A stretch of 64,000 nucleotides of DNA, taken from the NCBI GenBank assembly GCA_002104985.1, contig MCGO01000122.1, positions 1 to 64,000 of the forward strand. The letters run 5' to 3'. The position numbers and the translations under genes are program-made. The notes below the pieces were generated by a model, which had not been told where the DNA came from, ran no database searches, and saw only the letters and a list, made by a program, of their open reading frames with translations. Numbering within the stretch: the first letter of the stretch is position 1; each line of letters starts with the position of its first letter. This DNA is from Rhizoclosmatium globosum. Its lineage: Eukaryota > Chytridiomycota > Chytridiomycetes > Chytridiales > Chytriomycetaceae. This document shows, one piece after another, positions 44,770 through 57,047 of the stretch.

Positions 44770-46548
44770 ATGTGGAAGACACTCACGCGCAAACAATCGA
44801 CACTCACAATCCGAAATGCGTCGCCGTCGCCGGAAAGACGACCTGGACTTGGACTTGGACTTGGACTCGGAAGTGAGGCGGATTCCTCGTCGACGCCGCC
44901 GCTTTCGAGGGCCGCGACACCGACGCCAACTCTGATTAGTCCGTCTTCTTCTTCTTCTTCTTCTTCTTTTGTTGTTGGTTCAAATGGCCGATCGACGACA
45001 CCGACACCGACTACTCCATCGACTACAACTACAACTACAACAACCACCACGTCGAGCACAACCCAGAGCGCCAACCACCGCGTCGTGCCCCTCGTCGACA
45101 TTTCAACCGTCGCTGCTCCAGACGGCGCAACAAAGTACGTGCCCCTCGGCGTCTCAAAGGACGCAGAAAAGGTCCTCAGCTCCCTCAAAGCACCAATCTC
45201 AATCGTCGTATTCGCCGGTTTCGGTCGCAGTGGAAAGAGTCGCACTGCCTCGCGAATGGCCCAGATGCTCGAACACTGGCCAAACTTGAACAACTTGGAC
45301 GCCGCCGTTGCTGAAGCTCCCCTCTTTGCCTCGAAACCTGGAAACATCCCATGCACACACGGTATCGATATGGCTGTTGTTCCGCACCCGGACCCGAATA
45401 AGGGCCATGTGCTGTTGCTTGATTGTGAAGGTGCTTCAAACCATAACCAGACAGCAATTCCTTTTGTCATGGGTCTGGCTGCTCGCTTGGCCTCCCGCAT
45501 ATTTGTCTTTGAGCGTGCTTGTTTCACAACTGCCGGTCTCGAGTCTGTCATGCAAATCGTGAATATGGTGCGTTCTTTGCCGTTGATCACATGGCCTCCC
45601 TGACTGAAGTCCTAACAATCACTTACACAGGGCCTGGCAACACTCCCAATTCAAGATGATGAAGATTCTTATACACCTCAACGAGATCTCACCCGCTCTT
45701 TAGTACTCATTGAAAACATGTCCATCAACTCTGGAATCCCATCACCACATCTTCTCACAGACCTCCTTTCATCTACAGACGGCGACGAAATGTCAAACCG
45801 CGTAAAACGCTTAATCCGCGAACAATTTGACGTTTCATTTGCAAAATTACCGTTTGTGAGTTCATCAGGAAACTCAGAATTCGATGAAGCATGCGAAAGC
45901 ATGGTCGGAGACCTCGTCGACGGACTCAAGAAATTCGAAGTCGGAGGCGTAACCGCCGACGGACCATTACTCGTCCAACTCTGCAACGAACTCCTCACCC
46001 AAATCCGCGACGGCGGTTCCCGCTTCAACATGGTCTCCGCAACCGAATCCCTCGTTGCAAACATGGCAACTGAAGCAGCCAACACCGTCTGGTCCGATTT
46101 CCTCACCCGCGCCCGGTCTACACACAACACACCCACTCAAATCAACGGCGGCAGGAAACACCTCCGCACAACTCTCCGTGAACTCGAAGGGTTCGCGAAC
46201 ATGGCTCTAATCGACCTCGAGACATTCACATCGCGATTACGGCCGCAAGAACCCGCCTCCATCGCGCGAGTCATTTGGGATAGGAATTACGATGCATTTA
46301 TCGAAGATGTGAAAGCGGCACATGGAAGCACGCAAGTCCAGGTTGTTGAGCAAGGTGTTTGGGCTGTGCGATTGAACCGGTTTGTTGTGGATATGGTGGA
46401 ACAGTTTGTGGAAGCAATGAGGCAGCTGGTCCGACTTGCCCGGTTTGGAAGTATGTTGGTGATGTTGACCAATTATTACTTTTGGAAACATGGGATTCAT
46501 GTGATACGGAATGTGGCACAGAATGTTGTTGCTGAGATGGTGGATTAG
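44770..46548 (+). CDS. GBP/atlastin-type large GTPase-like protein
   Basis: P-loop FAGFGRSGKSRT and a Walker B-like LLLDCEGAS match GB1/RHD3-type GTPases, followed by a helical C-terminal half (NRVKRLIREQFDVSFAKLPF through IRNVAQNVVAEMVD). The N-terminal 120 residues are low complexity: an LGLGLGLG run encoded by a GACTTG hexamer repeat, a Ser run and a Thr run. Two exons, 44770-45567 and 45631-46548. No TM hairpin like that of atlastins is evident, though VRLARFGSMLVMLTNYYFW is hydrophobic. Role in membrane dynamics is possible but unproven. Confidence 0.7.
44843..44872 (+). repeat. Hexanucleotide microsatellite in coding sequence
   Basis: Tandem GACTTG-type hexamers encode an alternating Leu-Gly run at the start of the GTPase gene. 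Hexamers keep the frame, so length can vary without breaking the protein. Confidence 0.55.
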
Positions 46549-46848
46549 TGGAGTTTGAGAGTGTATCCCTCTCTCCCCATTTTTTCAGTTGTAGCTGTTT
46601 AGATATTTGTTTTGGTTCTTAGCAGGCACCATATATGCTAGATTTCCTTTTTCCTTGATTGTTAATGCATAAATAAAACTTAAATGAAGTAAGAAACGGA
46701 GGGGATTCTTTTTTGCTGAAGTGTATGTACCCGAGTAGTTGGTAGTGGGAATGGGAAGGATATCAGAATTGCTACCAATGTGATCTTCGCACAAAAGATC
46801 TCGTCGATCATTTGCTGTTTTATATCACTTCTTGGCTTGAAAAGTCAA
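46549..46848. other. Intergenic region
   Basis: 300 bases between the GTPase stop and LRR protein D. It holds an AATAAA-like signal near 46672 and then a short upstream in-frame ATG region (46780) that I do not take as the start of LRR protein D. No other feature seen. Confidence 0.4.
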
Positions 46849-48759
46849 ATGAGGCAAATCCTTGCTGTCGCCGGTTTCTTCGCCTCCTGTGCCCTCGTGA
46901 CTGAGTCCGCCGCAGCCGCGATCAAGCGGCAGGACCTAATAGTGAATGCCCCATCAACATCGGCACTTGATTCGGATGTCCAGGAAACGGCAGCGGCAAC
47001 GGCAACAGCGGAGGTTGAACAGCCACCTCCTGTCCCTGTCACGGGTGACTGTCAAATCCTCCATGACATATGGCCCGGGTTTCCTGCAACCGGCAACGAC
47101 TGTTGTAAAGCATTTGGTATCAGTTGCACGGACGGATTCATCACTCGGATGTATGTGATCCATCCTCAATATAGACTACCACTGAGCTCTTTCCTCCTCA
47201 ACAGCCGCCTTGCCTACGGTTCACCACCCCTTCAATTCATTCCAGACTTCAGCGGTCTCACAAAGCTTATTCTCTTATCGTTGCCTGGGAAGAACTGCCA
47301 AGGACAGTTTCCATCACTACCAACAACACTTGAATACCTGTAAGATGAACTTCTACCCATCCTTTGTTCAGAAACATTTGCAATACTCATTGAAATGAAT
47401 AGTGATCTGGAAAGCAATCGGCTGCTTAGCACGATTCCTGATGTCACGACGTTTCCTCGCTTACGGTTTCTGTCACTTGCAAGCAATAATTTCACGGGGC
47501 CGGTTCCCCAACTTCCATCAACAATCAAATCACTGTGAGTTTCTTTCAGATTCGGATGGGTTGGGGGTTGTTTTTTTTTTAAATCAGGTCACCATGCAGT
47601 AATCTAGCATCAAACCATCTTTCGGGGGTTATCCCATCAAACCTTCCACCTTCTCTTACCAACCTGTACGTATATTTTGATAAACCCAATTTGTACTTAC
47701 TCAGAGCAGTAATCTAGGTGATAATCAGCTAACGGGTTTTATTCCAACGAACCTACCCATAAGTCTCGAATATCTGTAAGTCTTTTGATACAACTCCAAA
47801 TTTTGCAGTTGACGTTTCTATTATTAAGATATCTTGGAGTCAATAGCTTGATTGGCACAATCCCTGAATCCATAATTTCACTCACCAACCTTAATTATTT
47901 CAATCTTCAAGACAACCACCTGACTGGGATGATTCCTCCTTTACCTGAAAACTTAATTACGGATACTCCACCTGATCAGCTTGCCGAGAGTCTTTCAGGA
48001 AACTGCTTTTCAAACGCTGAAGCTTTTGGTGTTGAAAATAGTCCCAGTTGCGGATCAATCATTGAAAAACCCTCAACCACTACAACACCGAATGTAAAGA
48101 CTACTACAACTATTGAGGTGATTGTGACAATGTATCCAAGTACAACGACTACGTTCGCCGATTCTCCACCAACGCAAACCCTTGTCATCCCATTTCCTTC
48201 ATCCAGTCGAACAACTACTAGTGATGTAAAAATCATTTTCAATCCGAAACCAACAAGTACAAGGGACAATAAGCCTGTTACGTCAATAACGAGTGAGATA
48301 AATCTGCCACCCACAATAGTGCCACAATCTACAACTGCACCGATTCAAACACTCGAAAATGCATTAATTTCCGCGGGCGGAATATCTACAATAATAACTG
48401 CAACTGAAAGTATCATAATACCAAATAACGGCGGCTCAATTCCTCAACCAAGTCCCCCTAAACCAACAGCAGACCCTACTTCAAACATCTCCGTCATCGC
48501 AGGCGGTGTTTCCGGTGGAATCGTAGCCTTGATTCTCGTCGTTGTGATTGGAGCTTACAACATCAAGCAAGAACCAGACGTGAAACTTGAGCCTATGGAT
48601 GTGAAACTCGAGCCTTTGTATTCGCCAAATGGTCCTATACCGCCGATGGTGGAGTTGAAGGTTGAACCGAATTCTATGGTTCAAATAGATTTACCAACAC
48701 CACCGTCAGAGAAGGATGGGAAGAAACCTATGCCGGGACGAATATGGGGAACACGATGA
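46849..48759 (+). CDS. LRR type I membrane protein D (GRIWGTR-tail family)
   Basis: Longest of the four paralogues. Signal peptide ILAVAGFFASCALVTESAAA; Cys cap DCQILHDIWPGFPATG, DCC, GISCTDG; at least six LRRs, each ending at an intron in the same phase (LILLSLPGKNCQGQFPSLPT, LRFLSLASNNFTGPVPQLPS, LNYFNLQDNHLTGMIPPLPE); NCFSNAEAFGV; a Thr-rich stalk of about 130 residues, a likely O-glycosylated site; TM ISVIAGGVSGGIVALILVVV. The tail has PPMVELKVEP and ends KPMPGRIWGTR. Introns are about 45-60 nt. I did not assign every exon boundary. Confidence 0.83.
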
Positions 48760-48906
48760 ACACTACTTTAGATTTCAACGAATATAACAAAAGCTGCGCC
48801 CATTTTCCAATCTATTCATAAACTAGAATTTACTTCCAGGAGAAATAATCACGGTAACATTTCCAAATCGAGTGATAGACACAAAAAGAAGAGTAAAAGA
48901 GCAAGA

Positions 48907-50156
48907 ATGGGCCGTCTCAGCAACAAAGTAGCATTCATCACCGGAGCCGGCAGTGGAATCGGGCTTGAAACTGCGCTTCTATTCGCCAAGGAGGGCGCCA
49001 AGGTCGTCGCAGCGGATGTCAACGGCGCCGCAGCTGAAGCGACTGTTGCCCGAATCGCCGCCTCGTTTCCTTCAACTGATTCGAAGCCCGCGGCGATTGC
49101 CTTGGCCGTAGACGTGTCGAAGGAGGCCGCGGTCAAGGCCGCGTTTGACGAGGTTTGGATTGGGATTGAAGTTGTTGTGAATGTGTGCTGAATTGTGATT
49201 GGCCAGGCGGAACGCGTCTTTGGCTTTGTCAATGTCGTCTTTAACAATGCGGGAATCATGTACGTGTTTGAGGGAGGAGGGATGACATGAGGGTGCTGGG
49301 TGGCGCTGATATGATACTGACGTCGATATCAATTCAGGCACGGTCAAGACGACAACGCTGAGACTACTCCAGAACACATTTGGGACTTGACAATGAATAT
49401 CAACGTAAAGGGTGTTTGGTGGGGCTGCAAGTACGGAATTCCTGCAGTGAGTGACCCACACCCTTTCCCATCATCCTCTCCTTGCATTAATACCTTCTCC
49501 TAGCTCCGTCGCGCTGGAGGTGGAAGCATTATCAACACTGCCTCTTTCGTTGCCCTCCTTGGTGCCGCAACCCCTCAACTCGCCTACACTGCCTCAAAGG
49601 GTGCTGTCCTTGCAATGACCCGTGAACTTGCCGTCATCCACGCCCGTGAAAACATCCGCTTCAATGCCCTCTGTCCAGGTCCACTCCGTACCCCTCTCTT
49701 GATGGATTTCTTGAACACGGAGGAAAAGAAGGAACGCAGATTGGTTCATAACCCAATGGGTCGTTTCGGTGAAGCTATCGAGCAAGCGTATGCTGTCGTT
49801 TATTTGGCTAGTGACGAGTCTACTTATGTTACTGGTACTGAGTTTATGGTGGATGGTGGTCTTACTGCTGCATGTGAGTATAGAGCATTAGTGAGAAACA
49901 AGTGCGTCAGATTGAATTTGAGTACGAGCTGTATACCTGGCGACAAAGAAGAACGAGCCTATTTGAGAGGAATGGATATGGGTCGTCCCTAACCCTCTCA
50001 TTGTCTACGCGAGATTTAAGCAAGCTCTATTTGATGTGGAACGAGTGAAGGAGGAATCCTAGCTTCAAATCATTAACCGTCATATTGTTGACAGATGTCA
50101 CTCCTACTGGAAACACAACTTCCCTCCCAGTCTACAAGAACTTTTCTGGAATTTAA
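48907..50156 (+). CDS. Short-chain dehydrogenase/reductase (SDR)
   Basis: Classical [48 protein letters not shown] followed by KGAV (the YxxxK pair), then [13 protein letters not shown] and [13 protein letters not shown]. Five exons: 48907-49152, 49207-49259, 49338-49446, 49504-49873 and 50095-50156. The last intron (221 nt) is four times the local average. It joins GLTAA to [20 protein letters not shown] and leaves the gene about 210 bases longer than the continuous ORF suggests. Substrate unknown. No PTS1. Confidence 0.87.
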
Positions 50157-50243
50157 ACAAACTGTGTCCAGGGATATGAAAAGATGATGTGAAAATAAAC
50201 AAAGTGTATTTGTAGTAACTCATAGAACCCTAATTCTAATTTG

Positions 50244-51291
50244 TCACGCCGTGGGGTCTGTCCCTAAACTCTTCACATTCAATATCATATCAGTTTGCTT
50301 GCATTCGAGAATAGTCGCACCAACTGTCGATACTGCGAAATCAAGAGCCGCATTGACTTCACTCATTTCTTTGAGCGGAAGCCCATATTTAGGAATCTGT
50401 GATGCATTCGAGGATTTTGCTGGTTGCTTGGTGGTTGTTGCATTGGCGACACTCTGATTCGCGAGGAATTCACGAAGCTGTGGTTCGATAAACTGAAGAA
50501 ACGAAACTTCCAAATGCTGAGGAATACATGCAGGTAGAATCTTTGTTCCATTCTGCCCAGGTCCAACAAGCACCTTCGCCATCTGCTGCGGCAACCTGTT
50601 TGCCATTTGAAACTGCATCACGCGTTTGACAAGACTCGGAGTGGCGCTGTTACTTCGGGACACGACAAAATCTTTGTGCGTCTTTCGAACAACAAGGTAC
50701 CATGGTAATGGCTCAACATAATTTTGCGGGGCTGATACCAACGAACGCGCTTGCTCCAAATAGTTTTGTTGAACTGATACTAACGGCGGTCGATCCGTCC
50801 CTGAACATTTGATGGCATGGTTTCTGAAAGACGTAGCGTTTTCAATCTTGTACTTCCCACAAGGACAGTACAGAAAGTTGTCTGTCGGATCCCGTTTGAC
50901 TACTGTTTGAACGCAAACGTGACTGGTGAGTGACGCGTTATATCACGAGTAACGAAAGACACGCACCTGAGTATTTCAGGTTTCCGCGAAAACAAACAGA
51001 GATGGAGGGGCAGTGCGTGCGGGTTGTGTGGGTGCTAAGTGCGCCCATCGAGCGAGACGAATAGGAACAGTTTGGGACGGAGCATCGGAATTCGAGGACG
51101 GTCGGAGCCGCTGAGACTTGTGGAATTGTGTTGTTTGGTGGAGGAGGAGTTGGATTGATGCCTTGCGCAGTTGACGTTGATCCAATCAGCGCAGAATCTG
51201 ACGTGAGAGGAAGTCCGTTTGAAAGCGGCGGTGTGTGATGCGGGAAAAGGGTTTGTGGAGGGGCGGGTTGATGCGTCGTCATTCCAAACAA
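50244..51291 (-). CDS. Zinc-finger protein, copy 1 (partner of SAM receptors)
   Basis: Two exons, 51291-50967 and 50902-50244. The N-terminus is Pro/Thr-rich and disordered. One C2H2-type finger (FRCSVPNCSYSSRS...HTTRTH) is followed by a C-P-C finger-like segment (LYCPCGKYK...FRNHAIKC), then a helical C-terminal domain (LVKRVMQFQMANRLPQ, IPQHLEVSFLQFIEPQLREF, LDFAVSTVGATILECKQ). The intron acceptor before VVKRDPTDNF is the one that matches the paralogue at 62176. Not recognised as a named family; probably nucleic-acid binding. It lies directly downstream of the split receptor gene, on the same strand. Confidence 0.65.
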
Positions 51292-51411
51292 GTTGTCAAT
51301 TCGGACAAAAACAGATTGAAACTGTCACTTTTATTCAAATTCCACAGTTAAGAAAGAGGCAAGAAAAAGGAAAGAAAAGGATTAGTAAAATAAAAGAGGC
51401 GGTATGGCAAC

Positions 51412-52644
51412 TCATGGCGACAGTGGGCAGTATTCTGGTGGTGGTGCAGTGGCATCCTGCATCGCACCCAACCGTTGTGCATTCACATTTCTCAAGTTAT
51501 CTAGTGCATCACGGAAACGAACACGATGTCCGACTGTTGGAAACTTGAAGTCGTCAACCGTCATCAACAACAACGTACGACCGTCTAGTTGCTCCTCTTA
51601 AAATATCGCGATATTAGTTGAAAATAAGTCCAATCAAACCACTTACTCTCAATAAAGGCAAGAATCTCCGGCGTTGCTTCATTCTTGGACGCCCACATCG
51701 AAACCTGGGTCACTGACCACTGAGACGGCAAGGCAGGAAGACTCAAATCCCCAAAGATAGCATACTCGGGTTCATTAGCACTTGTAATAGCTTCAAAGAG
51801 CTTCGAGTTGGGGGCAGGGCTAATTTCCACAGTTCTAGCTGCAGGATTTAAGTACTGGGTTGATGCCATAGAATTCATTTCTCCAAACACAGAATCCCAC
51901 TGCTTTTCATTGACACCATGAGATACCAAGAACGTCCCGGAAGATCCGGCAGAGGTGACAGCAGAAGTTACAACAGATCTTGCTTCAGTGTCCACAGCCA
52001 GAGTGGTTGCCGGCACAGGCAGCGGAGATCGTGGTTGAGCCGGAATCGGCGGTGCTGGCGAAACTGGGGCTTCAGGAGGAGAAGATGACGTATTGTTGAA
52101 AGGCAAGCGATCCTTCTTTGGACGAACCACGCGATAGACAACAAAAGCCACAAGTCCAAGAACCAGTGCACCGCCTACAGCACCTCCAACGATTGCTCCA
52201 ATATTCGAACTTGAAGAAGAATCAGTATTATTCGAGTTGGGAGAACCAACAGCCTGAAACGAATCCTTCGAGTAAAACACTTTTTGTGAGCTTTTGCAAC
52301 CTCCATTTGTGGGAAAAGAGGGATTAGACACTAAAGTCCCTTGACAGTTCGATGCTGAGTAATACAGTATCGTGATGGATGAACCGTCGTCTGAAAGTGT
52401 TGTATTGCAGGATTGAATAGACCCATCATCATTTGGAGACGTAGAGAAACAAGTGTTCAAGCGAATGTCGGAAGTAAACCCAAGCAGTACACACTGACTG
52501 TCCACGTAGCTTTGGTACACAAAGTACGGCGATCCAGCGAAAGCCTTGGTGGCGAGTCCATTCAAGTCCGCCTGCGAAGAACAAACAGAGTTGATATACT
52601 CTCCGACTCCATTTTGGGTACAAGCCGAGGTTTCAGTGCACGTG
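51412..52644 (-). pseudogene. SAM-tailed Cys-rich receptor 1, 3' half (split by transposon)
   Basis: 3' part of a receptor gene cut by the element at 52645. From the break it reads TETSACTQNGVGEY, then Cys-rich ectodomain (SYVDSQCVLLGF, NTCFSTSPNDDG, SASNCQG), TM NIGAIVGGAVGGALVLGLVA, a Pro/Ser linker and a SAM domain (LPSQWSVTQVSMWASKNEAT, then after an intron QLDGRTLLLMTVDDFKFP). It ends ATAPPPEYCPLSP. In the element-proximal frame a TAA lies just inside the transposon terminus, so this half has no start. The 5' half is at 57091-57662. Confidence 0.8.
52639..52644 (+). repeat. Target-site duplication, left (CACGTG)
   Basis: CACGTG directly before the transposon terminus; the same hexamer follows the right terminus at 57091-57096. 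Counting it once restores an uninterrupted receptor reading frame. Confidence 0.8.
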
Positions 52645-52687
52645 TGTTACAGCCGGAAGTGACCTCGTACAGAAGTGTCCTTTATAG
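52645..52687 (+). repeat. Terminal inverted repeat, left
   Basis: Begins TGTTACAGCCGGAAGTG and ends near AGAAGTGTCC; matches the reverse complement of 57048-57090 at most positions, with a one- or two-base gap after GTGACC. Confidence 0.8.
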
Positions 52688-52759
52688 CTTTATAGCTCAG
52701 CCGTAACAGATACTTGGATTCAAGGATTCAACTGTTCGACAATATTGCACACTCCAACA

Positions 52760-53350
52760 AAACATCAACAAATCAACAAAGTGACAGTTCAACAAAGGAT
52801 CAAAGAACATGTTCAACCATTCAACACATCAACAATGGAGATACGCGGAAACGCGTTCAACGATTCTACACTCCAACAACCCACCAACAATTCAACATTT
52901 CAACAACTCAACAGTTCTATACGGGATCAACTCGAACTCATCTTCAACGATTCAACACTTCAACAAAGGATTTACCTTTCTACGTTTCAACGATTCAACA
53001 CTTCAACAATGGAGATACGCGGAAACGCGTTCAACGATTCTACACTCCAACAAAGGAATTACATTTCTACGTTTCAACAATTCAACACTTCAACGAAGGA
53101 TTGACCTTTCTACATTTCAACGATTCAACACTTCAACGAAGGATTGACCTTTCTACGTTTCAACAATTCAACATTTCAACAAAGGATTTACATTTCTACG
53201 TTTCAACAATTCAACACTTCAACGAAGGATTGACCTTTCTACATTTCAACGATTCAACACTTCAACGAAGGATTGACCTTTCTACGTTTCAACAATTCAA
53301 CACTTCAACAAAGGATTTACATTTCCACGTTTCAACGATTCAACACTTCA
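52760..53350 (+). repeat. Minisatellite, about 43-bp unit
   Basis: Tandem copies of a unit containing TTCAAC-AATTCAACACTTCAAC and a GGATT-TTTCTAC block. About six copies from 53090 to 53345 are spaced by 43 bases and differ at a few sites (ACGAAGG/ACAAAGG, GACC/TACA). The 52760-53080 part is more diverged and includes a 46-base segment with GGAGATACGCGGAAACGCG present twice (about 52833 and 53006). A 43-bp unit cannot keep a frame, so the long open frames across it are an artefact of the sequence, not a gene. Confidence 0.75.
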
Positions 53351-53415
53351 ACAAAAGCTTCCAAAAAATTGAAAATGTGAATGATAATAAATGCCAATTC
53401 TTTATTTGCAGTCTC

Positions 53416-55073
53416 TCACAGACTTTGAGAACAAGAAACAGAGGAAGGAACAACGTCTTCATCGTAATCTTCTTCCCCAACATCATTGTTCCATTCCATT
53501 GTCTTCGACTTAATAATCAGTTGGGACTTTGGTAACTGCTTTTGGAGTTCGTTCAAAAAGCTCTTGATTCCATCAACATTTGCGTAGACTGTGGTTGTTG
53601 ATTTGATAACTTTGTTGAGCTGTAAGTCCCGATTTGTGAAGGCTGTTTTTGACATTCCCGTTGCATCTAAACGCTTTTGAATCCAATCCAGGAAGGACTT
53701 TCTGTTCCAAGCAAACAAATCCTCATTTGCTCTTGCTTTCTCTTTTCCAAGCCAGCACATTTTCACATCCATCAATACACCTACAATTTTAATTGCGCCG
53801 AGAATTGATATTTTGGTGATGACCGGGCTCCAGGGCTCATTACCGAGAACTTTCGCCATTGTCTCAATCACAGCGGCAAATCTGACAACCGCTCCTTTAG
53901 TTTTCCCATACGCAGCTAACATATGGTTAGAAAATTCATGGAAATTAATGAACTAACCTTGGACTTTCGGGTTTTCTGTTCCTTGAATGAGGTGCGCAAT
54001 TTGAGTGACGTAGTGTCCATAGATAATCTCAGCTGATTTCTCCAAGCGAAATTTGAAGGCGTTGGGATCATTATCAAGTAGGTGCTTCATTTTGATCCAA
54101 AGCTTGTCAGCAATGCTTTCAGTTTCGTAGATTGCTTCTGAATGGGTGTTTTGAGAGGCAGTAGATGGGAAATCAGTCTCTAAGTCTCCAAAGTCTAGGT
54201 ATGACGGAATCAAAGAATCTGGAAGCCGAATAGATGGCAGTGGCTTGACATTTTCCCATGTTGAGAGTCTTGGTTGAGGGAACACGACCCAAAAACGCTC
54301 ATTAAAACCTATAACATATAAGATAGCGAGAAGGCAGTCAATAACAAACCAGTAGAGTCCTCTTTTGCAAGGAACTTGTCGGCCAGCTCAGGTTGAAAGG
54401 CTCCAGTCATTACAAACCGAGTTGATGGGATCGATAACTTTTGTTTCACAAGTTGCTTGTTGATTCCTTCCCCATCATACATTGACAAATATTGAGTTGT
54501 GTTCACGTACTCAGAGTTATCTCCTTTTCCTTTTGAAATGTTGTTGAGAAACACCTGAAACTCGTCCAAGTTACAAAGACCAACGCCATCTCGCTCACAC
54601 AAGTTTGCGTTAAGGGCTTTAAAAATAAGAGTTAGTATTTGTATTTACGAAATGTTTGAATTAAATACCTTCAGGTGTGAATTCTTCCAGAATAGCATCT
54701 GGATGCAAGCAGTCCGCTGCGATTGCTTTACCCACTTCCCTGCGGAAGTATTTGAAGACAGCAGACTTTCCAGAGCTGATTGGAGCAGCCAGTATCACCC
54801 ACAACAAAGGAGGTTCGGACCATCCACCTGCAACATTGATGGTTGAATTTGGGCCCATCATCACTGAAGTGATACATGCAGCGGAGAAAAAGTGAGACTG
54901 GTATGGCATTGTATGGCATTCAGCTGGAGCTTTGATCAGTTTCCGACCGTACTATAATAATACAAACAGATGTTGAGCAGCAAATCTGTCGTCTGTGAAA
55001 CCAGCCACTTGTCAAGTTCGAGTTTCTCATAGCAAAGGGCTTGTGCCTTTTTAATCGCGTCTAAATTCACCAT
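53416..55073 (-). CDS. Transposon-borne P-loop protein (DUF3987-like)
   Basis: About 470 residues in five exons. It begins MVNLDAIKKAQALCYEKLEL; a 54-nt intron then joins WL to YGRKLIKAPAECHTMPYQSH. P-loop: WVILAAPISSGKSAVFKYFR. Later: LDEFQVFLNNISKGKGD and TRFVMTGAFQPELADKF, then FNERFWVVFPQPRLSTWEN, which resembles the arginine-finger region of DUF3987-type replication ATPases. A C-terminal segment resembles the cargo end of those proteins (WNRKSFLDWIQKRLDATG). It ends in an acidic tail. It lies within the transposon, divergent from the integrase with 233 bases between starts. An ATPase/helicase role in element replication or target choice is inference. Family assignment is tentative. Confidence 0.65.
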
Positions 55074-55306
55074 GGAGGTAGTTGTGGGGGATCTAGTTGT
55101 GAATGAAGTGTTTCGACTTAAATTCTTTGACAATTCTGTAATTTGAGTCTCGACCAACTATTTGAATTCTTTGACAATTTTGAAGGAATTTTCGGAATGA
55201 ATATGACAATTTGTCCAGGAGGAAGCTATTGGGTTGCGAACACATTGTAGAAATCAGAATTTGACAATCTCCCGTCCAGTTGAGGTCTTCAACCTTCCAT
55301 AGCAAT
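55074..55306. promoter_or_regulatory. Bidirectional promoter region of the transposon
   Basis: 233 bases between the two divergent starts. The direct TTTGACAATT-type motif occurs several times (about 55127, 55168, 55208 and 55258), which may be binding sites. No other ORF. Confidence 0.4.
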
Positions 55307-56870
55307 ATGGACGATAATTTGTATGAGGTAGTACTGGAAGCTAAGCGAACTCAGCGGAAGTTTGGAAACAAAAATAAGGTGGTGGGGAATCAAGTTTCTG
55401 TGATGAAGGCGAGCAAGGCATTTGAGATCTCCCAAACAGATGGTTCAAGACTGGTCTTCTTAAAAAACAATAGTTCTGGAATTCGAGTTGCAGTGGTTGT
55501 TGCCAGAAAGTCAGAGGTGTCTGACATCCTGAAACTTGCTCACGAAGATCGTCCGGCCGGAGTTGCCCACGGAGGGGGGATAAACAAAGCATGGGCGTGG
55601 ATACAGGATCGATATTATACAGGCAAATTAGCTGGGTCAGGAGTCAGGAGGGAAGCTCTGGAGGAATACATCAACGGCTGCGACTTTTGCAAGGACTTCT
55701 CTCGATTCACCAACAAAGCTCCTATCACACCCATTATCTACAACCGACCAATGGAACGATTCCAAATGGATTTGAAGAACTATTCGAATTTTGAGTGTGA
55801 TGGAATGACGTGAGGTTACTTCGACCTCGATGTTCTCTAACAATGAAACAGGTGGCTACTTGCAGTTATGGACTGCTTTTCCAAGTTTCTTTGGTTATTT
55901 GCACTGCCAAGAAAAGAGGCTCAATTTGTTATGGAGTGTTTGCAAACGATTTTTTCCAGGTTTGGGTGAGTCTGAAGTTTACGTCATTTGTCAGTAATAC
56001 TTGATACAGATACGGGGCTTGTGATATTCTTCAATCTGATAATGGGCCAGAGTTTGTGAATGAAATCATAATTGGGCTCCAAAAGATTTATGGATTCAGA
56101 ATCATTCACGGCCGTCCGTACCATCCACAAAGTCAGGGTGTGGTTGAGAGGCAAAACCAATCAACAGGAATTCTGTGGGTCAAATTTAAGGAGTGGTGCA
56201 GGCAGAATGGAGTCCCTGATAGTCGGTGGGCTGATAACCTGGTGTTGGCAAGATTCTGCGAGGAACACAACAACTCTTTCCACCAGTCCATCAAAATGAC
56301 TCCATTTAACGTTTGTACTGGGTTTTTTATACGTATCTAACTGAACAAACATAACAGTGTCTCCACGGTAGACTTTCACGCGGACAAATGTCTGACCCAT
56401 CCAAATTCGATTGCACAAATATTGTTTTTGCATATATTGATGGATCTGCAGCGTTTGTTGATCGTGAAACAGGAGTTGTTGTTGAACCACCATCTGACAT
56501 TCCAGTCCATTTAGAAGGTCCTATTGAAACTCGTGCAAAGCTGCTGCTTGCAGCCAGTGAGGCCCACGATGCAACCAAGAAGAAAATTGCTAAAAAGGGT
56601 GGAACTTTTGTATGTTTTGAAGTTGGGGATTCTGTTTGGGTGAAAGCAGTGAAAAACAAAGGATCGCAACGTGGTCAACAGACAAAGAGGATCCAGGTTC
56701 CAGGCACTATTGTGCGAGTGTGTACTTCAGGGCTGAATGAGCGTAACCATACCTATGATGTAATGGTTAGGATTGGAGATAGTGAAAGATTGGACGAGAA
56801 AGTTTCTGTTTCATTTATCAAGACTCGCAAAACTAAATGTGAGATGAATATTCACTTTTGTTCTCAATAA
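55307..56870 (+). CDS. DDE integrase (transposase) of the element
   Basis: A retrovirus/Ty3-type integrase. N-terminal HHCC zinc fold: H-E-D-R-P-A-G-V-A-H and CDFC. The catalytic core has the first Asp in RFQMDLKNY, then WLLAVMDCFSKFLWLFALPR, the second Asp in QSDNGPEFVNE and the Glu in GVVERQNQ, 35 residues later: an intact D,D-35-E triad. HPQSQG and TPFN then LHGRLSRG are typical integrase landmarks. After it comes a C-terminal domain with EVGDSVWVKA, a GKX1/2-like barrel. Exons: 55307-55808 (to ..DGMT), about 55852-55960, about 56011-56310, and from about 56358. All junctions restore frame, so the gene looks functional. Confidence 0.88.
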
Positions 56871-57047
56871 ATTTCGTTTATATCTTGCATATTTGGGTGA
56901 CAATTTTTGGAAGTGTCCTCTGACTCTTTTCCCAGCTTAGTTTCCCAAGAACAACCACCGCCATGGTTCTATAAAGCATTGCAATGTCATTTGCTAACCT
57001 CAAAATATACAGAAGAAGCGAGAATAAGACGAATTTGAATGATGAAA

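Noticed and set aside
50902..50967. Frameshift in zinc-finger copy 1
   Set aside because: A further acceptor (before VVKRDPTDN) restores the frame and matches the paralogue at 62176.
52714..53535. A 273-residue open frame rich in Thr/Gln/His across the repeat array
   Set aside because: It lies in the 43-bp minisatellite; the other two plus-strand frames are also largely open with similar composition, so openness is from low-stop repeat sequence.
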